Source: Fibrobacter sp. UWR3
GTDB lineage: Bacteria > Fibrobacterota > Fibrobacteria > Fibrobacterales > Fibrobacteraceae
Reading direction: 5' to 3'
NCBI RefSeq assembly: GCF_900143055.1
Contig: NZ_FRCW01000006.1
Location: forward strand, 162,340-226,339
DNA length: 64,000 nucleotides
The translations under genes and the position numbers were made by a program. The notes below the pieces were generated by a model. The model did no database searches. It was not told the origin of the DNA and worked only from the letters and a program-made list of their open reading frames with translations. Positions 52,217 to 61,166 of this stretch are shown one piece after another (the first letter of the stretch is position 1; each line of letters opens with the position of its first letter).

Positions 52217-53923
52217 ATGACTATGAAAACGACAATCCTCGCTCTCGTACCGCTTGCGCTCCTTTTCGCCTGCAGCGAATCCACGCACACGAACTCGTCG
52301 TCCATTACCGACGATAACGGCAGCTACGCCGAGGACTCATTCAATTCAAGCTCATCCATCAGCGAACGACTCGACATCGAATACCTCGACACGATTGCTG
52401 CCGGCGATACGCTCAACTTCTACATGGAAATGGCCGACTGGGATACAGTCAAGGTCAAGAGGGATACGACCAAGGAAGATTCCAAGGATTCCTCCTACGT
52501 AAAGAAGGTCTGCCACGACGACGTCGTGTGTGTTGATAGCGCGAATTCCACCGTATCGCTGTTCCTCGGGAACTTCCCGAAGGGAACCCGCGTAAGCGTA
52601 CTCGCCGCAACGAGCGGCATGGAAGGCGATACAATCCGTGTGAGAAGCGAGAAGGGCGAAAAGGCCAAGACGCTTCACCCCGTCTGGAACGAAAGCAAGA
52701 AGGATTCCCTGTACAGTGACTACATGTTGCCGGGCTCGGGCGCCGACATGCTCCAGAACCAGTTCGTACTGTTCAGCGACGACTTCTATTACCTCGACCT
52801 GAAGGCAAAGTTCGACACGACGGCGCACCTGCGCGTCAAGGTGGACGTGGATACCGCCTACTACAACTACACGGGCGATTCCTCGCAAGTGGATATCGAC
52901 CTGCGCGATACCGTCCGCGGGATTTTCGTTATCGGCAGCGCCCCGAAGAACATCGAGATTGCGTTCAACGTCGAGACCGGCTTTAGCGTGAACCTCTCGG
53001 TGCAGGGAGAAGGCATCAACAAGTACGAACTCACCGACAAGGACGGCAAGACATACTCCCCCGCCGCCGACTCGCTCGATACGCTGCTCGTGACCAACGA
53101 TTCCTCGCAGTGGACGCTCAAGCTTACGCCGAGCAACGTGGTGAGTTTCCTCTCCGGCCCGTTTGCCACGTTCGAGGCGGCCACCCGCTTCCGCAGGCTG
53201 AACCAGGGCGAATACCTCGCGAAACCCGACTCCATCGTTTACCCCGGCGATACGCTCACGATTGTACGCCCCGCGAACGACTCCACCAAGTACTACCTGC
53301 GCCAGGACCACTACGTGTGGCTCGCCGACCTCAAGAAGGGCGACTCGCTCATCGTTTACCACGAAATGGAAGGCTACTGCAAGTACGGCGAATGCAAGGG
53401 CACGCCGAGAGCGTACTACGCCCTGCTCAACGCCGATGGGGATTCTGTCGGCACCATAAACAGCCTCGAGCACAGTTTCAAGGCAAAGAGTGACGGCCCC
53501 GTGTACCTGCGCTACCTGCAGCTCAATTCCAAGGCGCTCACGGACTCGAACCTCACCCTGAGGACGTTCATCCAGAGGCCGGGCTCGCTCGATTCCCTCA
53601 AGTTCTACAACGAGGAGAAAGAGAACACCTACACCTCCATGCGCGTCAAGGCGGGCGACACCGTGAAACTCGCCGACTTCGCGTTCCAGACCGTCCCCTA
53701 CAAGACGAGCTACAACGTCAAGTGGTACGTGCCCTGCGAGGACCTCACTACCCTCGGGACGGCCTCCTACATCATCCAGCAGGAAAACTGCAAGAGCGAA
53801 CAGGAGATTTCCTCGTTCTACCTGATAGCGCAGCCAGATGCGGCCGACAAGGACGCCCGACTCATCGCCCAGAGCATGGCAGACCCCCTCATGAGGGACA
53901 CCCTGACCGTAAACGTCCGCTAA
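52217..53923 (+). CDS. Large Fibrobacter-type lipoprotein of unknown function
   Basis: The 568-residue protein has lipobox LLFAC and a Ser-rich linker to about residue 48. The rest is beta-rich with repeated AGDT and Y(P)GDTL motifs (DTIAAGDTLNF, PGDTLTIVR, KAGDTVKLA), suggesting several related beta-sandwich domains of about 100 residues. No catalytic signature was seen. It begins 12 bases after the beta-helix gene and may be on the same message. A second in-frame ATG lies six bases later. Confidence 0.75.
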   Translation: MTMKTTILALVPLALLFACSESTHTNSSSITDDNGSYAEDSFNSSSSISERLDIEYLDTIAAGDTLNFYMEMADWDTVKVKRDTTKEDSKDSSYVKKVCHDDVVCVDSANSTVSLFLGNFPKGTRVSVLAATSGMEGDTIRVRSEKGEKAKTLHPVWNESKKDSLYSDYMLPGSGADMLQNQFVLFSDDFYYLDLKAKFDTTAHLRVKVDVDTAYYNYTGDSSQVDIDLRDTVRGIFVIGSAPKNIEIAFNVETGFSVNLSVQGEGINKYELTDKDGKTYSPAADSLDTLLVTNDSSQWTLKLTPSNVVSFLSGPFATFEAATRFRRLNQGEYLAKPDSIVYPGDTLTIVRPANDSTKYYLRQDHYVWLADLKKGDSLIVYHEMEGYCKYGECKGTPRAYYALLNADGDSVGTINSLEHSFKAKSDGPVYLRYLQLNSKALTDSNLTLRTFIQRPGSLDSLKFYNEEKENTYTSMRVKAGDTVKLADFAFQTVPYKTSYNVKWYVPCEDLTTLGTASYIIQQENCKSEQEISSFYLIAQPDAADKDARLIAQSMADPLMRDTLTVNVR

Positions 53924-53990
53924 AAAGGCGAATTTTGGGTAAATTTTGGGCAATTTCGGGGCAAAAACGCGCCCGAATCGCCCCAAAACC

Positions 53991-54018
53991 TTGCATCCGA
54001 CAACAGATTTGCTATATT
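53991..54018 (+). promoter_or_regulatory. rpsD promoter (TTGCAT-N16-TATATT)
   Basis: A -35 TTGCAT at 53991-53996 and -10 TATATT at 54013-54018 are 16 bases apart and lie 76 bases before rpsD. The -10 is identical to that of the tRNA-Arg promoter at 55330-55357. Confidence 0.7.
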
Positions 54019-54094
54019 TGCCCTCACTTGCAAGTCGCGCCAAGCTCTGCCAATTTGCAAGTTTAACCAAAGAGCTTCCTCAAAGAGGTATAAT

Positions 54095-54700
54095 ATGTCC
54101 TCCTTCCGTGGACCCAAAGGCAAGGTCGCCCGTTCCCTGGGCATTGCCGTTTCTCAGAAGACTCAGAAGGCGCTCGACCGCCGCAACTTCGCTCCCGGCC
54201 AGCATGGCCAGAACCGCAAGAAGTCCGCTTCTGTGTACAAGCAGCAGTTGGTCGAAAAGCAGCGTCTCCGTTTCACCTACAACATCTCCGAAGCTCAGCT
54301 CGCCAAGGCATACAAGGAAGCTAACCGTCGTGAAGGTTCTGCTGGTGACAACCTGATGATTCTTCTCGAAACCCGTCTTGACGCTCTCGTCTACCGCATG
54401 GGTTTTGCTCGCACGATTTTTGCCGCCCGCCAGTACGTGACCCACGGTCACTTCACTGTGAACGGCGTCCGCAGCTTCTCTCCGGCCCGCCTCATCAAGG
54501 CCGGCGACGTGATTGCTATCCGCGAGCAGTCTAAGGAACACGTCCAGATCAAGGAAGCCGCTGCTAACGCTCCGGCCGCTCCGGAATATCTGGAAGTCGA
54601 CACGAACAAGATCGAAGGCAAGCTCGTGAAGCTCCCGCTCCGCGAACAGATCCCGGTCAAGCTCGAAGAACAGCTCGTCGTGGAATACTACTCCAGGTAG
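54095..54700 (+). CDS. rpsD: 30S ribosomal protein S4
   Basis: This 201-residue protein has ERRNFAPGQHGQ-type RRNFAPGQHG near residue 30, the ALD/RLDALVYRMGFA segment, and an S4 RNA-binding domain VTHGHFTVNGVRSFSPARL. S4 nucleates 16S rRNA assembly and often represses its operon. Here it is monocistronic with its own promoter and terminator. Confidence 0.97.
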   Translation: MSSFRGPKGKVARSLGIAVSQKTQKALDRRNFAPGQHGQNRKKSASVYKQQLVEKQRLRFTYNISEAQLAKAYKEANRREGSAGDNLMILLETRLDALVYRMGFARTIFAARQYVTHGHFTVNGVRSFSPARLIKAGDVIAIREQSKEHVQIKEAAANAPAAPEYLEVDTNKIEGKLVKLPLREQIPVKLEEQLVVEYYSR

Positions 54701-54728
54701 TAGCAATCTCAGACGCAAGTTTGAAAAG

Positions 54729-54755
54729 CACACCGCATCTGCGGTGTGTTTTTTT
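54729..54755 (+). terminator. rpsD terminator
   Basis: CACACCGC/GCGGTGTG (8 bp, loop ATCT) is followed by TTTTTTT. It lies 28 bases after the rpsD stop. Confidence 0.92.
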
Positions 54756-54756
54756 G

Positions 54757-54867
54757 TTGCTCACGACGGCTCCAGAACCGAGCCCTAGATTATGGATAAA
54801 ACAAAAAAGATGCCTCGCTAATCGCGAAGCATCTTTTTCTGCGGGTGCCAGGACTCGAACCTGGAGC
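54757..54867. repeat. 111-bp direct repeat (copy 1)
   Basis: Identical over 111 bases to 55160-55270. It includes a minus-strand terminator (54800-54840) and 28 bases of the 3' end of tRNA-Arg. The starts of the copies are 403 bases apart. Confidence 0.9.
54804..54838 (-). terminator. Intrinsic terminator after tRNA-like element A
   Basis: On the minus strand GATGCTTCGC and GCGAGGCATC pair (one G-T) around GATTA, followed by TTTTTTGTTTT. The same terminator follows the intact tRNA-Arg. Confidence 0.85.
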
Positions 54868-54931
54868 GGGGTTACAACCGCTCGTTCGTCGTTCCTGATG
54901 CAGAACCTCCGGTTACTCACTCGCTCTCGCA
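54841..54931 (-). ncRNA. tRNA-like element A: tRNA-Arg 3' end with a non-tRNA 5' part
   Basis: On the minus strand this 91-base block ends in the exact 28-base 3' end of tRNA-Arg (T-arm CCAGG/CCTGG plus acceptor strand CACCCGCA). The 5' part is not a tRNA body but can fold hairpins GTTCT/AGGAAC and GAGCGG/CCGCTC. An intrinsic terminator follows at once (54804-54838). It differs from copy B at three bases, all in predicted loops. It may be an integration scar or a tRNA-like small RNA. Confidence 0.5.
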
Positions 54932-55004
54932 TTCACGCCCGGCTTCCGCCCGGGCGCGACCTGCTCGCAAAGGCTCCCGCTTCTCGTCCCGTCGCAGGTA
55001 TAAT

Positions 55005-55038
55005 CAAAAGACCCCTCTCTTACCGAGAGGGGCCTTTT
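55005..55038 (-). terminator. Intrinsic terminator after tRNA-like element B
   Basis: On the minus strand GGCCCCTCTC and GAGAGGGGTC pair around GGTAA and are followed by TTTTG. The stem sequence differs from the other two terminators. Confidence 0.8.
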
Positions 55039-55040
55039 CT

Positions 55041-55131
55041 GCGGGTGCCAGGACTCGAACCTGGAGCGGGGTTACGACCGCTCGTTCGTCGTTCCTAGTG
55101 CAGAACCTCCGGTTACTCACTCGCTCTCGCA
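55041..55131 (-). ncRNA. tRNA-like element B: tRNA-Arg 3' end with a non-tRNA 5' part
   Basis: Exactly 200 bases from element A and identical except at three positions. It also ends in the 28-base tRNA-Arg 3' end and carries the same two hairpins. A distinct terminator follows at 55005-55038. No promoter like that of the intact tRNA was seen directly upstream. Confidence 0.5.
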
Positions 55132-55159
55132 ACTACGCCTGGTTAATACCAGGCGTTTA

Positions 55160-55316
<157 letters not shown>

Positions 55317-55329
55317 TTGAGTGACCCCA

Positions 55330-55357
55330 AATATAGCATTATCGGTTGAATTGTCAA
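55330..55357 (-). promoter_or_regulatory. tRNA-Arg promoter (TTGACA-N16-TATATT)
   Basis: On the minus strand a consensus TTGACA (55357-55352) is 16 bases from TATATT (55335-55330), about 14 bases before the tRNA 5' end. It is the strongest promoter match seen in the window. Confidence 0.85.
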
Positions 55358-55406
55358 GGGATTTTTCTAAATTTGTTTCATAATTTCTTCTTTTTTTGAA
55401 ACTACG

Positions 55407-57695
55407 ATGGAAAAAGTCAAGCCCATACTCAAGTTCTGCCTTTCTTACCTCAAGAAACTGTTCACGAACAAGAAATTCGTCATTGCCCTTGCAATCCTAT
55501 GCCTCCCGGTGATTGCCGGGTTCGTCACTGTCATCGTAGTCTACAACCACTACCTGCCGGAACTCCCGTCCCTCTCGCAGCTCGAACAGATCAACCCGAA
55601 ACTCGTGACAAACATCTACGACATGAACGGGAAGATTGCACACAAGTACTTCGTGGAACGCCGCGAATGGGTCAGTTTCGACTCCATCCCCGAAAACGCG
55701 ATTCACGCCGTCATGGCGACCGAGGACCGCGCCTTCTACAACCACTGGGGCATGAACGTCTGGGCCATCCCGTCGGCAATCATCGAGAGCGCCCTCAGCG
55801 GCAAGCAGCTCCGCGGCGCCTCCACCCTCACCCAGCAGTTGACCAAGCTCCTGTTCCTCACGCCGGAACGTTCCATCGCCCGTAAAATCAAGGAGGCGAT
55901 GACCGCCATCCGCATCGAACAGACCTACACCAAGCAGGAAATCCTCGAGTTCTACATGAACGAGGTGTACCTGGGAGGCGGCAACTACGGTTTCCAGGCG
56001 GCAGGCAAATACTACTTCGGGCATGCGCTCGACAGTCTCTCCATTCCGGAATACGCAGTCCTCGCCGGTATGCTCAAGGCACCCGAATCGTACCGCCCCG
56101 ACCGCCACCCCAAGGCATCGCTCGAGCGCCGCAACACCGTCCTTTACGCGATGTACGACGCGGGCTACATCAGCAAGGAAGACTACCACAAGTACGTAGC
56201 GACCCCCATCGTGCTCGCCGAAAAGGAACCCGAGAAGGGTTCGGGCCTCTACTACTACGAAGAAATCCGCAAGTACATGGAAAAGAAGTACGGGCAGAAC
56301 TCGCTCTACGCCGACGGCGTCTCCATCTACAGCACCATCGATCCCGAAATCCAGGAAGTGGCCGACAGCGTAGCGAAGGCGCTCGTCGCCAAGTACCGCA
56401 CCGAGTTCAAGAAGAAGGCCATCAAGAACCTGAAGCTCGCCGACAAGTACAGCATGGAACCGGACAGCGTGTTCGCCCACTTCGACAGCGTCTACACCCT
56501 GTTCAAGAAGGAATACCTGAGCAAGGACACCTCCTCGAACATCAAGAAGTGGCGCTACCCGCCCGAAGTCCGCTACCACGACGTGGAAATGGCGATGGTC
56601 ATCATCGAGAACGAGACGGGCGCAATCCGCGCGATGGTCGGTGGCAGCGACTTCAACGAATCCCGCTTCAACCGCGCCGTGCAGTCGCTCCGCCAGCCGG
56701 GTTCGAGCTTCAAGCCCATCGTCTATTCCACCGCAATGGATAACGGCGCCAGCCCCTGCGACTCGGTGAACGACGCCCCCATCACCATGACCGACGAGAC
56801 CGCGGCGACCGGCATGTGGCGCCCGCACAACTCCGAAAAGAACTTCGAGGGCATGATGACGCTCCGCAAGGCGCTCTACCGCTCGAAAAACATCCCCGCA
56901 GTCCTTACCGCATCGAAGTACGGCCTGAGCAACGTGGTGAACTACGCCCGCGCGTTCGGCATCCGCAAGGCACCGCTCGTCGCAGTCCCGAGCCTCGCCC
57001 TCGGTTCCGTGGGCGCGACGCTTCTCGAAATGACATCGGCCTACACGGTGTTCCCGAACCTCGGTACGCGAATCGAGCCCTACATGATCGAATCCATCGA
57101 AGACAAGAACGGCGAGATTATCGAGAAGAACTCGAAGGTCGAAAGCGTGGTGATGAAGCCCTCTTCCGCATACCTGATGGTGGATATCCTCAAGGACGTG
57201 AACATCCGCGGTACGGGCTACAAGATTTCGGCCAGCGGGTTCAACCACCCGAGCGGCGGCAAGACCGGAACCACAAACGACTACACCGACGCCTGGTACA
57301 TCGGCTTTACCAAGCACTACACCATGGGCGTGTGGGTCGGCTTTGACCAGGCAGTTTCCATGGGCGTGGGCAAGACCGGCGGCAACTACGCGCTCCCCGC
57401 ATGGCTTGCGGTGATGAGCAAGATTCACAAGGGACTCCCGCAAAAATCGTTCCCCGTACCCCCTGGCGTTATCGGCAAGGGCGTCTGCAACATTACAGGC
57501 AAACTAGCAGGCGAGTTCTGCTCCGAAAAGACTTACTGCCTCTACACCACGAACAACTACCCCGACGAAGTCTGCGATGGCGACCACTACAAGGTAAAAA
57601 CCAAGTCCGCCGACGACGCGACGCTGTTCAGCAACAAGGGCGCCAGGGAAACATCGCCGACGACAACACAGAAAAAGACACGCAAGATGTTCTAG
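55407..57695 (+). CDS. Class A penicillin-binding protein (PBP1A)
   Basis: The 762-residue protein has one N-terminal membrane segment (about 25-48), a glycosyltransferase domain with ATEDRAFYNHWG (catalytic Glu) and GASTLTQQLTKLLFL, then the transpeptidase with GSSFKP (SxxK, near 436), SKN and GGKTGTTNDYTDAWYIGF (KTG). It polymerises and crosslinks peptidoglycan. The C terminus has four Cys in GVCNITGK and EFCSEKTYC, a common PBP1A tail. It follows the tRNA on the opposite strand. Confidence 0.95.
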   Translation: MEKVKPILKFCLSYLKKLFTNKKFVIALAILCLPVIAGFVTVIVVYNHYLPELPSLSQLEQINPKLVTNIYDMNGKIAHKYFVERREWVSFDSIPENAIHAVMATEDRAFYNHWGMNVWAIPSAIIESALSGKQLRGASTLTQQLTKLLFLTPERSIARKIKEAMTAIRIEQTYTKQEILEFYMNEVYLGGGNYGFQAAGKYYFGHALDSLSIPEYAVLAGMLKAPESYRPDRHPKASLERRNTVLYAMYDAGYISKEDYHKYVATPIVLAEKEPEKGSGLYYYEEIRKYMEKKYGQNSLYADGVSIYSTIDPEIQEVADSVAKALVAKYRTEFKKKAIKNLKLADKYSMEPDSVFAHFDSVYTLFKKEYLSKDTSSNIKKWRYPPEVRYHDVEMAMVIIENETGAIRAMVGGSDFNESRFNRAVQSLRQPGSSFKPIVYSTAMDNGASPCDSVNDAPITMTDETAATGMWRPHNSEKNFEGMMTLRKALYRSKNIPAVLTASKYGLSNVVNYARAFGIRKAPLVAVPSLALGSVGATLLEMTSAYTVFPNLGTRIEPYMIESIEDKNGEIIEKNSKVESVVMKPSSAYLMVDILKDVNIRGTGYKISASGFNHPSGGKTGTTNDYTDAWYIGFTKHYTMGVWVGFDQAVSMGVGKTGGNYALPAWLAVMSKIHKGLPQKSFPVPPGVIGKGVCNITGKLAGEFCSEKTYCLYTTNNYPDEVCDGDHYKVKTKSADDATLFSNKGARETSPTTTQKKTRKMF

Positions 57696-57741
57696 GCATA
57701 TTTGCTGTTTTTTTGATGTAAAAAAACGTACCGTATCAGGC

Positions 57742-57775
57742 AGGGCTCACTCGACAAAGTGGGCCCTATTCCTTT
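57742..57775 (+). terminator. Probable terminator of the PBP1A gene
   Basis: AGGGCTCACT and AGTGGGCCCT form a 10-bp stem (one G-T) with loop CGACAA, followed by ATTCCTTTATTTT, only moderately T-rich. Confidence 0.65.
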
Positions 57776-57845
57776 ATTTTAAAGGGATTTCGGCCATTTT
57801 GACCCTTAACAAAAAACTGTTTTTTTTCTATCTTTACGCGGAACT

Positions 57846-58913
57846 ATGGAATGGCCGCACAACATAAAGTCACTGACCACGGACGAGCTCAAGGCTTGGC
57901 TCAGGGACGTGAACGAGAAGCAGTACCGTGCCGACCAGATCCAGAAATGGCTCTTCTGCCAGCAGGTCCGCAGCTTCGACGAGATGGTGAACGTGCCCCC
58001 AGCACTCCGCGACAAACTCGCCGGACAGTTCTCCATGCTCGCCCTCAAGGAAGACCAGCACCTGGTCTCTACTGACGGAACGGTCAAGTGGCTCTTCGAG
58101 ACCCATGACGGCCACCACATCGAGACGGTCATGATTCCCGCGAACGGGCGCTTTTCCGTATGCGTTTCCACGCAGATCGGCTGCGCCCAGAACTGCGCCT
58201 TCTGCCGCACCGCAAAGATGGGCTTCACCAGGAACCTCGAGGCGGGCGAAATTCTCGAGGAAATCCTCCACGTGAACTGGTACCTGAAGGACAACGGCAT
58301 CCTCGATGCAGACGGCAAGATAGCCCAGGTGACAAACATCATCTTTATGGGCATGGGCGAACCGCTCAACAACCTGGAACAGGTCCACCGCGTGTGTTGC
58401 ACGCTGCATAACCAGAGCCTGTTCAACATGGGCGCCAAGCGCATGACCGTGAGCACCTCGGGCGTCGTTCCCAAGATCAAGGAACTCGTGGACAGGAACA
58501 CGCCCTGCTGCCTCGCCGTAAGCCTCAACAGCACGAACAACGAGTACCGTTCGTCGGTAATGCCGGTCAACAAGGTATGGCCCATCGAAAAGTTGCTCGA
58601 GGCGGTTGACGAATACATCAGAAGAACCGATAATTATGTGACATTCGAATTCGTACTGATACAGGGAATCACCTGCACCCCGAAGGCCGCGAAGGAACTT
58701 ATCCGCATCTGCGCGCCCCGCCGCGTGAAGGTGAACGCCATCGTGCTGAACGACGGGGACGACCCGACGCTGCACGCGCCGACACCCGAGGAGGTGGAGG
58801 ATTTCCTTGCCGCAGTACGTGCTGCCGAAATTCAAATAACGATCCGCAACCCGCGGGGTCGGGACATCCTGGCCGCCTGCGGGCAACTTGCGTACAAAAA
58901 GGAAGGTAAATAA
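57846..58913 (+). CDS. rlmN: 23S rRNA (adenine2503-C2)-methyltransferase RlmN
   Basis: This 355-residue radical-SAM protein has CAQNCAFC (CxxxCxxC cluster site), IIFMGMGEPLNNLEQV, ITPKA-type segments and RNPRGRDILAACGQL with the second methyl-carrying Cys. RlmN methylates A2503 of 23S rRNA and A37 of some tRNAs. The stop overlaps the next ATG as TAATG. Confidence 0.95.
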   Translation: MEWPHNIKSLTTDELKAWLRDVNEKQYRADQIQKWLFCQQVRSFDEMVNVPPALRDKLAGQFSMLALKEDQHLVSTDGTVKWLFETHDGHHIETVMIPANGRFSVCVSTQIGCAQNCAFCRTAKMGFTRNLEAGEILEEILHVNWYLKDNGILDADGKIAQVTNIIFMGMGEPLNNLEQVHRVCCTLHNQSLFNMGAKRMTVSTSGVVPKIKELVDRNTPCCLAVSLNSTNNEYRSSVMPVNKVWPIEKLLEAVDEYIRRTDNYVTFEFVLIQGITCTPKAAKELIRICAPRRVKVNAIVLNDGDDPTLHAPTPEEVEDFLAAVRAAEIQITIRNPRGRDILAACGQLAYKKEGK

Positions 58914-59533
58914 TGTTAACGCAGAACCTCCCAGAATTCTGGGACAATCTCTATGCCAACGGCAAGGATTACTGGAATTTCAAGAAGGCGACTCCTGCCC
59001 TGCTCGAATTTTTTAAGCACCCCTCCTGCCCCGCCACCGGCTCCGTGCTGATTCCCGGCGCAGGTTTCGGCTACGATGCAGAAGCCTGGGCCAAGCGTGG
59101 CCACGACGTCCTCGCCGTCGATTTCGCCGCCACCGCGGTGGATGAACTCGACCACCTGAGCCGCGCCCACAAGAACCTGCGTTCGCTCGACCTCGACCTG
59201 TTCACGCTTTCGCCGAAGGATGCGAACCGTGGCGGCCAGCAGTTCGACATCGTGTACGACTACGGCACGTTCTCCGCAATCCATCCGGGCCGCCGCGACG
59301 AATTCTTCGAAGTGTGCTACCGCATGATGAAGGATGACGGCGTCCTTATCCTGTTTCTCTACCCGCTCATGAACGGCAAGACCCTGCAGGGCCCTCCGCA
59401 CCCGACGAGCGAAGGCGAGCTCATGGCACGTCTCGGCGGCGTTTTCGACGTTGTCGAACGCATCAAGCCGGTAAACAGCCTCCCCGAACGCGAGGGCAAG
59501 GAAGAAATCTGGCTGCTCAAGAAGTGCCTGTAA
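58913..59533 (+). CDS. TPMT-like class I SAM-dependent methyltransferase
   Basis: The 206-residue protein has the class I SAM fold: VLIPGAGFGYDAEAWAKRG (motif I), VLAVDFAATAVDEL (motif II), and FDIVYDYGTFSAI. EFWDNLYANGKDYWNFKK at the N terminus fits the thiopurine-methyltransferase-like family, which includes thiol and metalloid detoxifiers. Translational coupling to rlmN is likely. Substrate unknown. Confidence 0.85.
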   Translation: MLTQNLPEFWDNLYANGKDYWNFKKATPALLEFFKHPSCPATGSVLIPGAGFGYDAEAWAKRGHDVLAVDFAATAVDELDHLSRAHKNLRSLDLDLFTLSPKDANRGGQQFDIVYDYGTFSAIHPGRRDEFFEVCYRMMKDDGVLILFLYPLMNGKTLQGPPHPTSEGELMARLGGVFDVVERIKPVNSLPEREGKEEIWLLKKCL

Positions 59534-59558
59534 TCTAGAACGGCTCTACAAGCATACA

Positions 59559-59587
59559 GACGAGAGAAAATTTCTCTCGTCTTTTTT
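59559..59587 (+). terminator. Rho-independent terminator
   Basis: GACGAGAGAAA and TTTCTCTCGTC pair over 11 bp and are followed by TTTTTT. It ends the rlmN-TPMT message. Confidence 0.93.
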
Positions 59588-59695
59588 GTATACAAGCGCA
59601 ACTAAACAGAGTGTATTCTCTTTCAAATTTTTCTATTTTTTCATCAAATTTTTTACGCGGCCAAGCCGCTTCAACGAAGACACAAGGATTGAATT

Positions 59696-60193
59696 ATGAC
59701 TAAAGATTTATGCCCCTGCGGATCTGGTAAAGAGTACGGCGAATGCTGCGAACCCATTATCAAGGGTACAGCTCTCGCCCAGAGCCCCGAAGCCCTGATG
59801 CGTTCCCGCTACACCGCATACGCCAAGCACGAAATCGCATGGCTGAAGGATTCCCTCGAGCCCACCCAGCGCGGCGACTTTGACGAACCTAGCGTAGAGG
59901 CCTGGAGCCGTGAATCCGAATGGCTCGGCATCGAAATCAAGCAGACCAAGACCGAAGAAGAAAAGAACATCGGCTGGGTCGAATTCAACGCCCGCTTCAA
60001 GCAGGGCAACGTGACCCGCAACCACCACGAACTCGGCGAGTTCCACAAGGTAGGTGGCGCATGGTTCTTCTACGACGGCCGTGCCGTGAAGCAGGAAACC
60101 GTGCACAAGGAAGGCCCGGATGTCGGCCGTAACGACCCGTGCCCGTGCGGATCTGGCAAGAAGTACAAGAAGTGCTGCGGCGCTGGTAAGTAA
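59696..60193 (+). CDS. YchJ-like UPF0225 SEC-C protein
   Basis: This 165-residue protein has a SEC-C zinc motif at each end: [13 protein letters not shown] near residue 6 and [13 protein letters not shown] near 149. Between them is the YchJ domain with [20 protein letters not shown] motifs bind zinc and in SecA contact SecB and the ribosome. Double-SEC-C YchJ proteins are common but their role is unclear. It is followed 10 bases later by argC. Confidence 0.88.
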   Translation: MTKDLCPCGSGKEYGECCEPIIKGTALAQSPEALMRSRYTAYAKHEIAWLKDSLEPTQRGDFDEPSVEAWSRESEWLGIEIKQTKTEEEKNIGWVEFNARFKQGNVTRNHHELGEFHKVGGAWFFYDGRAVKQETVHKEGPDVGRNDPCPCGSGKKYKKCCGAGK

Positions 60194-60203
60194 GGAATAA
60201 GAG

Positions 60204-61166
60204 ATGTTCAAAGTTTTCGTAGATGGTGAAGCAGGGACCACAGGCCTGCAGATTTATGAGAGACTCGCAAAGCGTAACGACATCGAAGTGTTGCGCATTG
60301 CCCCCGAACTCCGCAAGGACATTAACGAGCGCAAGAGGCTCATCAACGAGTCCGACGTGACGTTCCTGTGCCTGCCCGATGCTGCGGCCGTCGAAAGTGC
60401 AGCCCTCTGCGAAAATCCGAACACCCGCGTGATTGACGCCTCCACAGCGCACCGCGTGAACCCCGCGTGGACCTACGGGATGCCGGAACTGAGCCCCGCA
60501 CAGCGAGAAGCCATCGCGAAAGCCAAGCGCATCGCGAACCCCGGCTGCCACGCCTCGGGCTTTATCCTGGGCGTACACCCGCTGGTTGCCGCAGGAATCC
60601 TCCCGAAGAGCGCGAACCTCGCCGCCTACAGCATCACCGGTTATTCCGGCGGCGGCAAGAAGCTCATCGCCGAATACGAAGAAACCGCAGCCCTGTCGCA
60701 TGCTGCCGGCGAATCGAAGGCCATCATGGCGCCCGCCCCGTACGCGCTCGCGCTCGCCCACAAGCACCTCCCCGAGATGAAGAAGTACTGCGAACTCGAA
60801 AACACGCCGTTCTTCAACCCGGTGCTCGGCCCCTACTACAAGGGCATGGCGGTCACGGTCGCCATTTTCGCGAACGAACTCACCAAGAAGGTCGGCCCCG
60901 AAGGCCTCACCGAAATCCTCGCCAAGCATTACGAAGGTTCCCGCTTTGTGAAGGTGATGCCCTATGAGGCAGCCCCCGTGCTGTTCAACGGCCGCCTTGA
61001 CGCCACCGTCTGTAACGACACGAACAACGCCCGCATCCAGGTTTTCGGCAACGAGAACGTGATGCAGGTGACGACGATTATCGACAACCTGGGCAAGGGC
61101 GCCAGCGGCGCCGCCATCCAGAACATGAATATCGCCCTCGGGCTTGACGAAGGGATTAGCCTTTAA
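60204..61166 (+). CDS. argC: N-acetyl-gamma-glutamyl-phosphate reductase, short (type 2) form
   Basis: The 320-residue protein has DGEAGTTGLQIYERL (nucleotide binding), DASTAHRVN and the active-site Cys in NPGCHASGFIL. The length and GYSGGGKKLI segment mark the type 2 ArgC. It reduces N-acetylglutamyl phosphate in arginine synthesis. No other arg gene is nearby. The stop overlaps obg as TAATG. Confidence 0.93.
   Translation: MFKVFVDGEAGTTGLQIYERLAKRNDIEVLRIAPELRKDINERKRLINESDVTFLCLPDAAAVESAALCENPNTRVIDASTAHRVNPAWTYGMPELSPAQREAIAKAKRIANPGCHASGFILGVHPLVAAGILPKSANLAAYSITGYSGGGKKLIAEYEETAALSHAAGESKAIMAPAPYALALAHKHLPEMKKYCELENTPFFNPVLGPYYKGMAVTVAIFANELTKKVGPEGLTEILAKHYEGSRFVKVMPYEAAPVLFNGRLDATVCNDTNNARIQVFGNENVMQVTTIIDNLGKGASGAAIQNMNIALGLDEGISL

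Noticed and set aside
54721..55098. 125-residue open frame across the tRNA-like blocks
   Set aside because: It is the translation of a terminator and tRNA-derived repeats and has no start signal or protein-like character.
54841..55131. Possible CRISPR array from repeated blocks
   Set aside because: There are only two 91-base copies with tRNA 3' ends, no short uniform repeats with unique spacers, and no cas genes.
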